From Bacillota bacterium (lineage in GTDB: Bacteria; Bacillota; Bacilli; Alicyclobacillales; SLC66): a stretch of 8,380 bases of DNA. Numbering within the stretch: position 1 is the stretch's first letter; each line of letters opens with the position of its first letter. The stretch covers positions 1-8,380 of the forward strand of contig JAKACU010000079.1 of assembly GCA_021821185.1 (NCBI GenBank). Direction: 5' to 3'. Both the position numbers and the translations under genes were made by a program. This document shows positions 1-5,766 of this stretch, one piece after another. The notes beneath the pieces were generated by a model, which was not told the origin of the DNA, made no database searches, and saw nothing but the letters and a program-made list of their open reading frames with translations.

Positions 1-1
1 C

Positions 2-85
2 AAACTCGAAAGTAAGCGATTACTTAATTGCGTTGATTCTTTAATTACACATGGTGATCTTCAAATCATACCTCCCAACTATTAA
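2..85 (+). CDS. C-terminal tail of an unidentified ORF entering from the left edge
   Basis: The second frame of the plus strand is open from the window edge for 27 codons and stops at TAA 83-85. The last residues read ...THGDLQIIPPNY. The mixed polar and hydrophobic composition is compatible with a real protein end, but the piece is too short to assign to a family. It is followed by AT-rich DNA without a clear terminator. It could equally be a chance open stretch or another decayed fragment, since every other gene left of the tRNA in this window is broken. Confidence 0.25.
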   Translation, partial: KLESKRLLNCVDSLITHGDLQIIPPNY

Positions 86-173
86 TAATCATATAATAGC
101 ACTTTATGATAAACTTTTGGTTGCATTCGTGTATATATTAATCACAAAAACACAGTAAGTCAATATATTAAAT

Positions 174-196
174 CTGAAAAACCTGAAAACCTGAAA
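174..196. repeat. Short tandem CTGAAAAAC repeat
   Basis: Two copies and a partial third copy of an 8-9 base unit (CTGAAAAAC, CTGAAAAC, CTGAAA) lie head to tail. This is the only structured element I see in the AT-rich stretch 86-354, which otherwise shows no gene. No function is inferred. Confidence 0.35.
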
Positions 197-368
197 TATT
201 CTTATCAACGTAAAATTCACGGCCACACTGACATATAACTCAATTTCATTATCACGGACGAACATGTTTTCTTTAGAGAATTTCTATTGCAGGGCCCCAC
301 TAGCAGACTGTCGAGAAACCAGTCTGGTGAGATTTCTTTTGTATCGCCAAGATGAATGATAAAGTCCG

Positions 369-909
369 ATGCGTCGCAATTTTTACAAAGGGTTATTGGA
401 ACAACTGGACCACGAAGCGAAATTCTACCGTGGGAATGCAAAACGCCAGTTACACCGGCAGATTGAACTGATGCGTGATATTCACCATTTGCAACCTGTC
501 GTGATCATCGATAAAGCGCATCTCCTCGATCGAGAGATGTTGGAGGAAGTAAGGTTTTTATTAAATTTTAAAGATGAACGTGCAAACTATGGCATTAATC
601 TTAGCAGAACAAAGCGAACTGTGGGATCGCTTGATACTACAGGCGTATGCAGCGATGCGTCAGCGCATTGACCTGCAGTATAAACTATCTCACCATGATC
701 GAGCTCAGGTCGGAGAATTCATTCAACGCCATTTGATGTACGCAGGAACGGAACATGACATCTATGATGATGAGTTAGGGCATTGGGTCGTTGAAGGAAA
801 AAGACAAGTGGTTCAGTTCGCCTTGGAGAGGTTATTAGCTTCATATCAACTTGCAAAAGTTGGATGGCAGACAGGAGCTAGGAATGACCCGATATGTCAT
901 CGTGGATAA
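369..909 (+). pseudogene. Decayed ExeA/TniB-type AAA ATPase of a transposable element
   Basis: These are remains of the ATP-binding helper protein that accompanies DDE transposases in many Bacillota elements (ExeA/TniB-like AAA family). The first frame (369 onward) reads RRNFYKGLLEQL and then VVIIDKAHLLDREMLEEVRF, the Walker B region. The second frame (574 onward) continues with MALILAEQSELWDRL and the arginine-rich MRQRIDLQYKL segment. Reading across from AAA 570-572 to ATG 574-576 restores the family sequence, so G573 looks like a single-base insertion. The 5' third with Walker A is missing. The Walker B glutamate expected in DEAH is lysine (DKAH). After about position 780 family likeness fades, apparently through an internal deletion, and the tail to 909 is probably not original ATPase. 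No transposase gene is adjacent. It is non-functional by three independent criteria. The family call is by recognition and the subfamily is uncertain. Confidence 0.7.
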
Positions 910-964
910 AGTACCATTGGCCTTGATTGAGAAGTACCAGTATACCGTAACCATAGAACTGTAA
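884..964 (+). CDS. Possible 26-residue small ORF
   Basis: An ATG at 884 opens 26 codons ending in TAA 962-964 (starting MTRYVIVDKVPL and ending YTVTIEL). An AGGAG at 873-877 sits at a good Shine-Dalgarno distance, and the perfect hairpin terminator at 968 follows the stop by 3 nt. Start signal, ORF and terminator therefore fit together as the end of the transcription unit that once included the ATPase. I do not recognise the peptide. It may be a genuine small accessory gene of the element or a truncated leftover. Confidence 0.35.
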   Translation: MTRYVIVDKVPLALIEKYQYTVTIEL

Positions 965-967
965 TCC

Positions 968-1012
968 AGACGCTATTTTGGGAGGATCAGGGATCCTCCC
1001 AAAATAGCGTCT
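968..1012 (+). terminator. Perfect 21-bp hairpin, intrinsic terminator of the element remnant
   Basis: Arms 968-988 and 992-1012 are exact reverse complements over 21 bases with a three-base loop (AGG). The right arm runs into TTTCTTT (1012-1018), a modest T-rich tract on the plus strand. Nothing T-rich follows on the minus strand, so termination is expected for plus-strand transcripts coming from the ATPase remnant and the small ORF. The stem is longer and more perfect than most bacterial terminators. Confidence 0.75.
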
Positions 1013-1081
1013 TTCTTTCGGACAAGATACCCGTCATTACTTGGACAATAAACACCGTCAGTTTTCGGATGATACATCTGT

Positions 1082-1322
1082 AACACCATCCGTTTGACGG
1101 AAACTACCGCAAAACTACTTGCCGAATATACACAAATTCAAAATCAATACAAAACGAAGTATAAAGAGACGTATCATGATTATGATTTCGTATTTATTGC
1201 GACCAACGGAGAACCACTAGACTATAACAATCTAAAATCGTTACGTTAAACTACTTCTCAAAGGAGCCGATTTACCATCCATACGATTGTATGATTTACG
1301 TCATACCGATATTATGAGGTGA
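1082..1322 (+). pseudogene. Remnant of a phage/ICE-type tyrosine recombinase (integrase), C-terminal catalytic part
   Basis: Two adjacent frames resemble the catalytic domain of site-specific tyrosine recombinases of Tn916/ICE or phage type. The first, from 1082 to the stop at 1247, contains TIRLTETTAKLL, then YHDYDFVFIATNGEPLD, typical of the stretch before box II. The second, from 1251 to the stop at 1320-1322, reads LLLKGADLPSIRLYDLRHTDIM, i.e. the conserved xDLRHT box II with its arginine. The frames differ by one base, so at least one frameshift lies near 1240-1251. The N-terminal DNA-binding domains and the region with the nucleophilic tyrosine are absent. The fragment is dead. It lies about 1.05 kb from the 3' end of the tRNA-Thr gene, a usual target for such integrases, but I see no att duplication here. 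Confidence 0.72.
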
Positions 1323-1435
1323 ATTTTGGAAATTATATCATTAATATACGGGATTGATTATCCAGTATTCAGATATACTATTTTTTCATACAATCTTTAT
1401 AGTATATTAGAATTGTTAGGATTATGACTCATAGA

Positions 1436-2192
1436 TTAATTCGTCCCAAGTATTTTTAAGTAGAAATTCAGCGTATCCACCAAAAGATCGTTAATCAATT
1501 TGATAAAATCATCGTAAATTCCTGAAACATGTGCTTTATCAAGTGTTTCATAATACTTTAAGCGTTGATCATTTCGAATGATAACAGGTGGATAACCCGA
1601 TTTCATGCAATTCAAATTCATGAGTAATCGTGCAGTACGACCGTTACATCGATAAAAAGGTGAATTTTGACAAACTCGCTATGCAAAATACTGGAACGAA
1701 TCACAGGATGAAGCACCGTTTCGTTGTCATGGTACCATTGAACTAGCCCCTCCATTAGTTCGGTAACTTTCGTAGCATCAGGTGGAATGTGCGTTGCACC
1801 ACTAATCAATACATTTTGTTTCCGATATATACCTGCATTTTTAGCATCAATACCACGTAAAATGGTACCATGTAGTTCTCGGATGACTCTCTGCGTAATA
1901 TCTTGTTCGTTTTTAACTAGATCTTCTAAAAATAAAATAGCTTCTTTGTGATTAATAGCTTCTAGATGTTCTCGAACCGTTTTTCCGCCAATAGTTATAC
2001 CGTCTTCCAAAATAATTTTAGTTTCCGTTTTTGAGAGCGTATTCCCTTCGATGGAATTAGAATGATACGTCCATTCCACAAGCAAATAGTCTTGCAGGTT
2101 TTTAGTCATTTCAGGAGTAAATGGGCGGTGTTGGTCTAAAGTACTTTTTAATTGTTGAATTGGGACAGGTTAAAACCCTTACCATTTTCCAT
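1436..2192 (-). pseudogene. Fic-domain protein gene broken by two single-base frameshifts
   Basis: Fic proteins transfer AMP or related groups from nucleotides to target proteins. The largest piece (2109 to 1618) contains WTYHSNSIEGNTLS, which holds the class II autoinhibitory motif [S/T]xxxE[G/N] (SNSIEG), then REHLEAINHKEAI and HSEFVKIHLFID. The family motif HPFxDGNGRxxR should follow. Here the frame shifts directly after HLFID, and NGRTAR continues in another frame, followed by MKSGYPPVIIRNDQRLKYYE to the stop at 1436. A missing base near 1645-1648 explains this, and the motif proline is leucine. A second shift lies near 2150-2165: the natural start is probably ATG 2190-2192 with SD AGGAAAGGCGG, giving a 14-codon stub, while the body frame remains in Fic-like sequence (QQLKSTLDQHRPFTPEM) upstream of 2109. 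One missing base at each point restores about 250 codons, close to a typical small class II Fic protein. Confidence 0.85.
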
Positions 2193-2219
2193 TGTAGGTC
2201 CACCGCCTTTCCTAAAACA

Positions 2220-2249
2220 ATTGTAACATATTCCCTATAATATTGTCGT
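2220..2249 (-). promoter_or_regulatory. Probable sigma-A promoter of the fic pseudogene
   Basis: On the minus strand a -35 ACGACA (2249-2244) and a -10 TACAAT (2225-2220) are separated by 18 bases. They sit about 30 bases upstream of the probable Fic start at 2192 and its AGGAAAGGCGG ribosome site. The -10 matches consensus at five of six positions and the -35 at four. The stretch between this promoter and the tRNA terminator holds nothing else I can identify. Confidence 0.45.
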
Positions 2250-2303
2250 ATCACCAACGAGCCCGTATTAAGACAATGGATTGAACTGTATATTCACGCA
2301 CAC

Positions 2304-2355
2304 AAAAAAGCAACACGGATGGCAAGCTGTTTCCAGCCTACTATCCGTGTTGCTT
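2304..2355 (-). terminator. Intrinsic terminator of the tRNA-Thr unit (and probably of the upstream operon)
   Basis: Arms 2308-2320 and 2343-2355 are exact 13-base complements (AAGCAACACGGAT on the minus strand). On the minus strand the second arm runs into TTTTTT (2309-2304). The apical part can fold further into a small GCTG-GAAA-CAGC hairpin with a GNRA-type loop. It lies 19 bases after the tRNA CCA end. No other terminator is visible between hfq and here, so read-through from the mutS-to-radical SAM operon would also stop here. Confidence 0.88.
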
Positions 2356-2374
2356 GATCTTATGCAGTTTTCTT

Positions 2375-2450
<76 letters not shown>

Positions 2451-2454
2451 AAGA

Positions 2455-2469
2455 CAACAACAACAACAA
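2455..2469. repeat. (CAA)5 microsatellite in the tRNA 5' leader
   Basis: Five exact CAA units on the plus strand, (TTG)5 on the transcribed strand, lie between the tRNA promoter and the mature tRNA 5' end. RNase P would remove this stretch from the precursor. It is a plain simple repeat with no assigned role. Confidence 0.7.
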
Positions 2470-2473
2470 TAGT

Positions 2474-2503
2474 AATATAACACAGACCAGATACCGACGT
2501 CAA
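2474..2503 (-). promoter_or_regulatory. Sigma-A promoter of tRNA-Thr
   Basis: On the minus strand the -35 TTGACG (2503-2498) and -10 TATATT (2479-2474) are spaced by 18 bases, each matching consensus at five of six positions. Transcription would begin near 2467, giving a leader of about 15-20 nt. The -35 box contains the TGA stop codon (2502-2500) of the radical SAM gene, so the promoter is embedded in the end of the preceding operon. The tRNA can thus be transcribed independently of that operon. Confidence 0.72.
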
Positions 2504-3669
2504 TACAAATGTTCTTCGATCGAATACAAAGTAACCTTCGGTTTCCCTGTCAACGTATAGAGGCCTTGCTTAAAGCGTTGCAATTCCTCAAAAATCTGTT
2601 GTTTATTCCAAGGAACGATCCCCTGCGTACGTATCCATTGATGATAATGTACATTATCAGGATCCACAAAAGGTGATAAATAAATGATGTCCTTTTCATT
2701 CAAGGGCAAGCGGGCCAAAAGGTCAAGGGTATGCATCCGATGATCAACGGCATATGGATCACCGCCTACGCCGATTAAAACAATGACGCCAACATAAAAA
2801 CCTGCCCTTTTCAAGACAGAAATGGCTTCTGCCGCTTCTTCTGATGAACCTGGTTTTTTCAGTGCACGTCGCAATGCATTATAGCCTGTCTCTAAACCCA
2901 CATAAACATTCACCAATCCCAGTTGGCGAATCGTTTGCAATTGTTCAAATGTCTTGTCATCAACATGAAACGTGTCCATAAACGTAGAAAAGGTAAAATT
3001 GGATGGCAGTTCTGAAAGTTCATGGCGCAACATATACAAGGCTTCCACTAATTGGTCTTGCGCAACCACGAGCGCATTGCCATCACCAAGGAAGACTTGA
3101 TCGCGATCTTGTAATCTTTCGCCAAAAAATCGTTTTAACTTTTCCACATGCTCTTTCAGTTCCTCGGACGTTTTCACATGAAACGAACGATCTTGGTAAA
3201 AATCACAAAATGCACATCGATTGTAGGAACATCCTTCAGCAAGTTGGACGAACAAAGCCTTATATTGATCTGGCGGCAAAATACTGACACGCTTATAAAC
3301 GTCGTAAAACGCATCATAATCCTGCTTAAGATTTCGGCCACCCTGCCAAGATACAATACGCTGTAACCACGCTCTTTCAGGCACTTGTGGCTGTTGCAAC
3401 AGAGTTTCAACATGGTGGTACACAGACGACAGCAGGGCGTGTTTTTGTTCCTCCGACAAATCATGATATGTCCGCCAAATATTCGGTCGCATCATAGACG
3501 ACTCCACCATGCGATGATCCAGCCCCCGCCGAATGGCACGACCTGTATCAGAGAGAAATAAAAAACGCCCTGTTCGATCAAAGCTGTAAAAGCACGTTCC
3601 AACTTGAAGAAGCAACGTATGATGTTGCCTGCGTACAATAGCATCCAAAGCTTCTTCCTGTCGTACCAT
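2500..3669 (-). CDS. Radical SAM protein of unknown substrate, last gene of the mutSL-miaA-hfq operon
   Basis: This 389-residue protein contains a radical SAM core. The iron-sulfur cluster site is GCSYNRCAFC with cysteines at about 147, 152 and 155, a CX4CX2C spacing rather than the commoner CX3CX2C, as in some COG1032/Elp3-like members. It is followed by FLGDGNAL (194-200), a glycine-rich VYVGLETGYNALRRALKKPG region (about 255-274) typical of the barrel, and VIVLIGVGG (295-303). The first ~130 residues precede the core and resemble no domain I know. They include TGRFLFLSDTGRAIRRGL. No cobalamin-binding, UPF0004 or TRAM domain is visible, so it is not MiaB. The ATG start at 3669 lies 2 nt after the hfq stop, with SD GGAG (3678-3675) inside the end of hfq, implying coupled translation. 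A housekeeping role alongside RNA modification is possible by context only. Radical SAM fold: confident. Reaction: unknown. Confidence 0.9.
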   Translation of the reverse strand: MVRQEEALDAIVRRQHHTLLLQVGTCFYSFDRTGRFLFLSDTGRAIRRGLDHRMVESSMMRPNIWRTYHDLSEEQKHALLSSVYHHVETLLQQPQVPERAWLQRIVSWQGGRNLKQDYDAFYDVYKRVSILPPDQYKALFVQLAEGCSYNRCAFCDFYQDRSFHVKTSEELKEHVEKLKRFFGERLQDRDQVFLGDGNALVVAQDQLVEALYMLRHELSELPSNFTFSTFMDTFHVDDKTFEQLQTIRQLGLVNVYVGLETGYNALRRALKKPGSSEEAAEAISVLKRAGFYVGVIVLIGVGGDPYAVDHRMHTLDLLARLPLNEKDIIYLSPFVDPDNVHYHQWIRTQGIVPWNKQQIFEELQRFKQGLYTLTGKPKVTLYSIEEHLY

Positions 3670-3671
3670 GC

Positions 3672-3902
3672 CTACTCCATGTCAAATCGAACGCTACGAC
3701 TAGGCGTAAACGTTGAAACCGCATGTTTATAGATCAACTGTTGTTTACCCTCGGATTCAATGACAACAGTGAAGTTGTCAAACCCTTTGACAACTCCACG
3801 GATCTGAAATCCATTGACAAGATATACAGTCACCGGGATGTTCTCTTTGCGGATCTGATTTAAAAAGCTATCTTGAATGTTGATCGTTTTACCCGCCGTC
3901 AC
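3672..3902 (-). CDS. hfq: RNA chaperone Hfq
   Basis: Hfq is a hexameric Sm-like ring protein that binds small RNAs and mRNAs; in Bacillota its regulatory role is milder than in enterics. The 76 residues show the N-terminal helix [13 protein letters not shown] (8-20), the Sm1 segment [21 protein letters not shown], and the Sm2 segment with [10 protein letters not shown], a close variant of the family YKHAIST. The acidic C-terminal tail (RFDME) is short, as usual in Gram-positive Hfq. The start is GTG 3902-3900, 6 nt after a GGGGGG run (3914-3909) that can pair with the anti-SD using G-U pairs; no ATG is available upstream in frame before the conserved helix. It lies 58 nt after miaA, the widespread miaA-hfq pairing, and 2 nt before the radical SAM gene. 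Confidence 0.97.
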   Translation of the reverse strand: MTAGKTINIQDSFLNQIRKENIPVTVYLVNGFQIRGVVKGFDNFTVVIESEGKQQLIYKHAVSTFTPSRSVRFDME

Positions 3903-3960
3903 AGTAGGCCCCCCAAATAATCGAGCAAATTACACAACTGTGCAGAGTGTGACTTACCCT

Positions 3961-4896
3961 TTATGGTAACACCTGCTCTATAGTTTGCCGGATCTGCAGT
4001 AAGAAATTCTTATTTATCATACCATCTTCCGGCGTCTCATACCACTGAATTCGTGGATCTGCGCGAAACCAGGAAAGCTGACGCTTCGCATAACGGCGCG
4101 TCGCCTGACAAATGGCTTCCACAGCTTGGTCAAGAGAGCTATCCCCCGCTAAGTATCCCGTCAATTCTTTGTAGCCAATGGCTTGCATGGAAGTGTGCGC
4201 TGCTGTACAACCCATAGAAAGCAATGCCTCCACTTCTGCAACCAATCCTTGATCGATCATCCCATGCACACGTTGATCAATGCGTGCATACAGCCGTAAA
4301 CGTTCCATAGTAAAACCGAGAAGTATCGGAGTATATGGTGACTCTTCACCCTGATAGCTCTTTGACATCGGTTGACCCGTTTCCAGGACGACTTCTAAAG
4401 CACGAATGAGGCGCCTTTCATCATTCTGATGAATACGAGCTGCAGACACGGGATCAAGCTTTTGCAGCCGTTCATGCAATATTCCACTTCCTGCTTCTCT
4501 TGCCTCGCTGGCGAGTTGTTCACGCAAACGCATGTTGCGCTTGGTTTGCGTGAAATCAAAATGATCGATTAAGGCGCGTACATACAATCCTGTACCACCG
4601 ACTATGATAGGCAATCGTCCGCGTGCATGGATATCTTGCAAGATAGGTCGTGCAATCGCCGCATAGTCGTGCACCGTGAATGTGTCAAGCGCACTGACCA
4701 CGTCAATCATGTGGTGAACGATTCCCTGTTGTTCTAGGACAGGCAGTTTTGCCGTCCCAATATCCATATGGCGATAGACTTGCATGGAATCAGCTGAAAT
4801 GACTTCTCCGTTATAGTGCTTGGCAAGTTCAAGGCCCATATCAGATTTGCCGACTGCTGTCGGACCGACAACACAGATGACTGGCAGTTTAGACAA
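3961..4896 (-). CDS. miaA: tRNA dimethylallyltransferase MiaA
   Basis: MiaA transfers a dimethylallyl group from DMAPP to N6 of A37 in tRNAs that read codons starting with U, making i6A. Visible family motifs, numbered from the start used here, are the P-loop GPTAVGKS (11-18), DSMQVYR with the catalytic aspartate (36-42), GTAK (47-50), HHMID (61-65) and GGTGLY (100-105). The C-terminal half has RRLIRALEV, QAIGYKEL and the basic RRYAKRQLSWFR tRNA-contacting region. Length (311) is normal. Start choice: a GTG at 4908 is in frame, but it overlaps the SD AAAGGAGG (4915-4908), so it cannot be served by it. TTG 4896-4894, 11 nt downstream of AGGAGG, fits the site and gives MSKLPVICVVGPT, the usual family beginning. 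The upstream methyltransferase stops 18 nt before this start. Confidence 0.97.
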   Translation of the reverse strand: MSKLPVICVVGPTAVGKSDMGLELAKHYNGEVISADSMQVYRHMDIGTAKLPVLEQQGIVHHMIDVVSALDTFTVHDYAAIARPILQDIHARGRLPIIVGGTGLYVRALIDHFDFTQTKRNMRLREQLASEAREAGSGILHERLQKLDPVSAARIHQNDERRLIRALEVVLETGQPMSKSYQGEESPYTPILLGFTMERLRLYARIDQRVHGMIDQGLVAEVEALLSMGCTAAHTSMQAIGYKELTGYLAGDSSLDQAVEAICQATRRYAKRQLSWFRADPRIQWYETPEDGMINKNFLLQIRQTIEQVLP

Positions 4897-4906
4897 ATGC
4901 CTAGAC

Positions 4907-4915
4907 ACCTCCTTT
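4907..4915 (-). promoter_or_regulatory. Ribosome binding site deciding the miaA start
   Basis: AAAAGGAGG on the minus strand is a near-perfect Shine-Dalgarno sequence and overlaps the end of the methyltransferase stop codon. Because it covers the first bases of the in-frame GTG at 4908, it argues for initiation at TTG 4896 instead. Confidence 0.65.
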
Positions 4916-5766
4916 TACGTACAAGTAGCTACAGCATAGGTCGTTGATCCCCGCCCAGGCGCCATAACAAAACCTGGCAACGTGTGCACCCAGTCCGTAT
5001 GTCGCCGAGCTTTGATAACGACTGTCTTTCGAGCAATGCGCCGTGCCTCCATGATGTCTCGTGTCGTCCAGGTTTCAGCCAACGAAAATGGTCTTAATGA
5101 TGCCATAGCTGCAGAACGTTTTATCGCCTGCTCAAACATAGGATCCAAATACACGATATCGACCGATCGATCAGGCAATTTTTTAAATACATCCTGCGAC
5201 CGATCACAAACCAAGCGCAACCGACGCATGGCCGCTTGCAAATCAGGTAAACTTGTGTCGTAAGTCTGTAATCCATGAGCTACAACAAATGCCACATAGG
5301 GACTTGCCTCAAGGGCGATGCACAGTCCCCTTTCACCGACGGCAAGAGAAAACATCAGAGCATCGGAACAAAGCCCGGCCGTGCCATCAAAAATAGTATC
5401 ACCTGGTTCGACATGAGCAAGTTTCAATAATTTATCTCGCTCACCACGTTGCATAGCTTTTGCACGTAATAACGAAATACCCGGATGATAGATGAACTTG
5501 TTGTTCGGATCGTCTATTTTGTGCAAAGATAAAGCCCTTGAACGGTGTTCGACAACAATATACGTAATCTGCTGTTCAAAAAACATACGCGGCAAGGAAC
5601 GTTTCTTGCGTGGTACATAGGGCACGCCTAGCGTCTCTGCCACGTCACATGCATGGCGTGCATCAGTTGGCAGCGCATCTGCTGCTTCCGTCATAGCGAG
5701 ATCATTCAATAAAATCCGCGTACCCCATGCATCCGTCAGCGGTTTGAGATCAAGTATATGTGTCAT
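4915..5766 (-). CDS. RsmJ-like class I SAM-dependent methyltransferase
   Basis: This 283-residue protein looks like the RsmJ/YhiQ family (PF04445), whose E. coli member methylates G1516 of 16S rRNA. The SAM-binding motif I is IFDGTAGLCSDAL (125-137), an acidic motif II residue follows in ALEASP (E153), and the catalytic-type motif IV is YLDPMF (206-211), with IVYLDPMF being characteristic of RsmJ relatives. An N-terminal ~115-residue region precedes the Rossmann fold and ends in FIYHPGISLLRAKAMQRG, which also matches the family. The Gram-positive branch is uncharacterised as far as I know, so the substrate is inferred and could be another structured RNA. Its ATG (5766-5764) overlaps the mutL stop in an ATGA arrangement. 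The nearest SD-like GGGAG is too far upstream, so translation probably depends on coupling to mutL. Confidence 0.85.
   Translation of the reverse strand: MTHILDLKPLTDAWGTRILLNDLAMTEAADALPTDARHACDVAETLGVPYVPRKKRSLPRMFFEQQITYIVVEHRSRALSLHKIDDPNNKFIYHPGISLLRAKAMQRGERDKLLKLAHVEPGDTIFDGTAGLCSDALMFSLAVGERGLCIALEASPYVAFVVAHGLQTYDTSLPDLQAAMRRLRLVCDRSQDVFKKLPDRSVDIVYLDPMFEQAIKRSAAMASLRPFSLAETWTTRDIMEARRIARKTVVIKARRHTDWVHTLPGFVMAPGRGSTTYAVATCT

Noticed and set aside
304..326. Inverted repeat CAGACT/AGTCTG upstream of the ATPase remnant as a possible insertion-sequence end
   Set aside because: Only 6 bp with an 11-base loop and no matching partner elsewhere in the window.
217..441. Minus-strand ORF of 74 codons opposite the ATPase remnant
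   Set aside because: No family likeness, no convincing ribosome site, and it overlaps the recognisable ATPase sequence on the other strand.
1373..1407. Eight-base inverted repeat ATATACTA/TAGTATAT with a 19-base loop downstream of fic
   Set aside because: Entirely A/T apart from one pair, long loop, and no T tract after it on the minus strand, so not a credible terminator. The rest of 1323-1435 is AT-rich with nothing identifiable.
1..2374. Second copy of the tRNA-Thr 3' end as an attachment-site repeat, or a CRISPR array
   Set aside because: I looked for the T-arm and acceptor sequence left of the tRNA and found no copy; no regularly spaced repeats are present.
3903..3960. Separate promoter for hfq in the 58-base gap after miaA
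   Set aside because: A GATTAT could serve as -10, but no acceptable -35 lies at the right distance; co-transcription with miaA is simpler.
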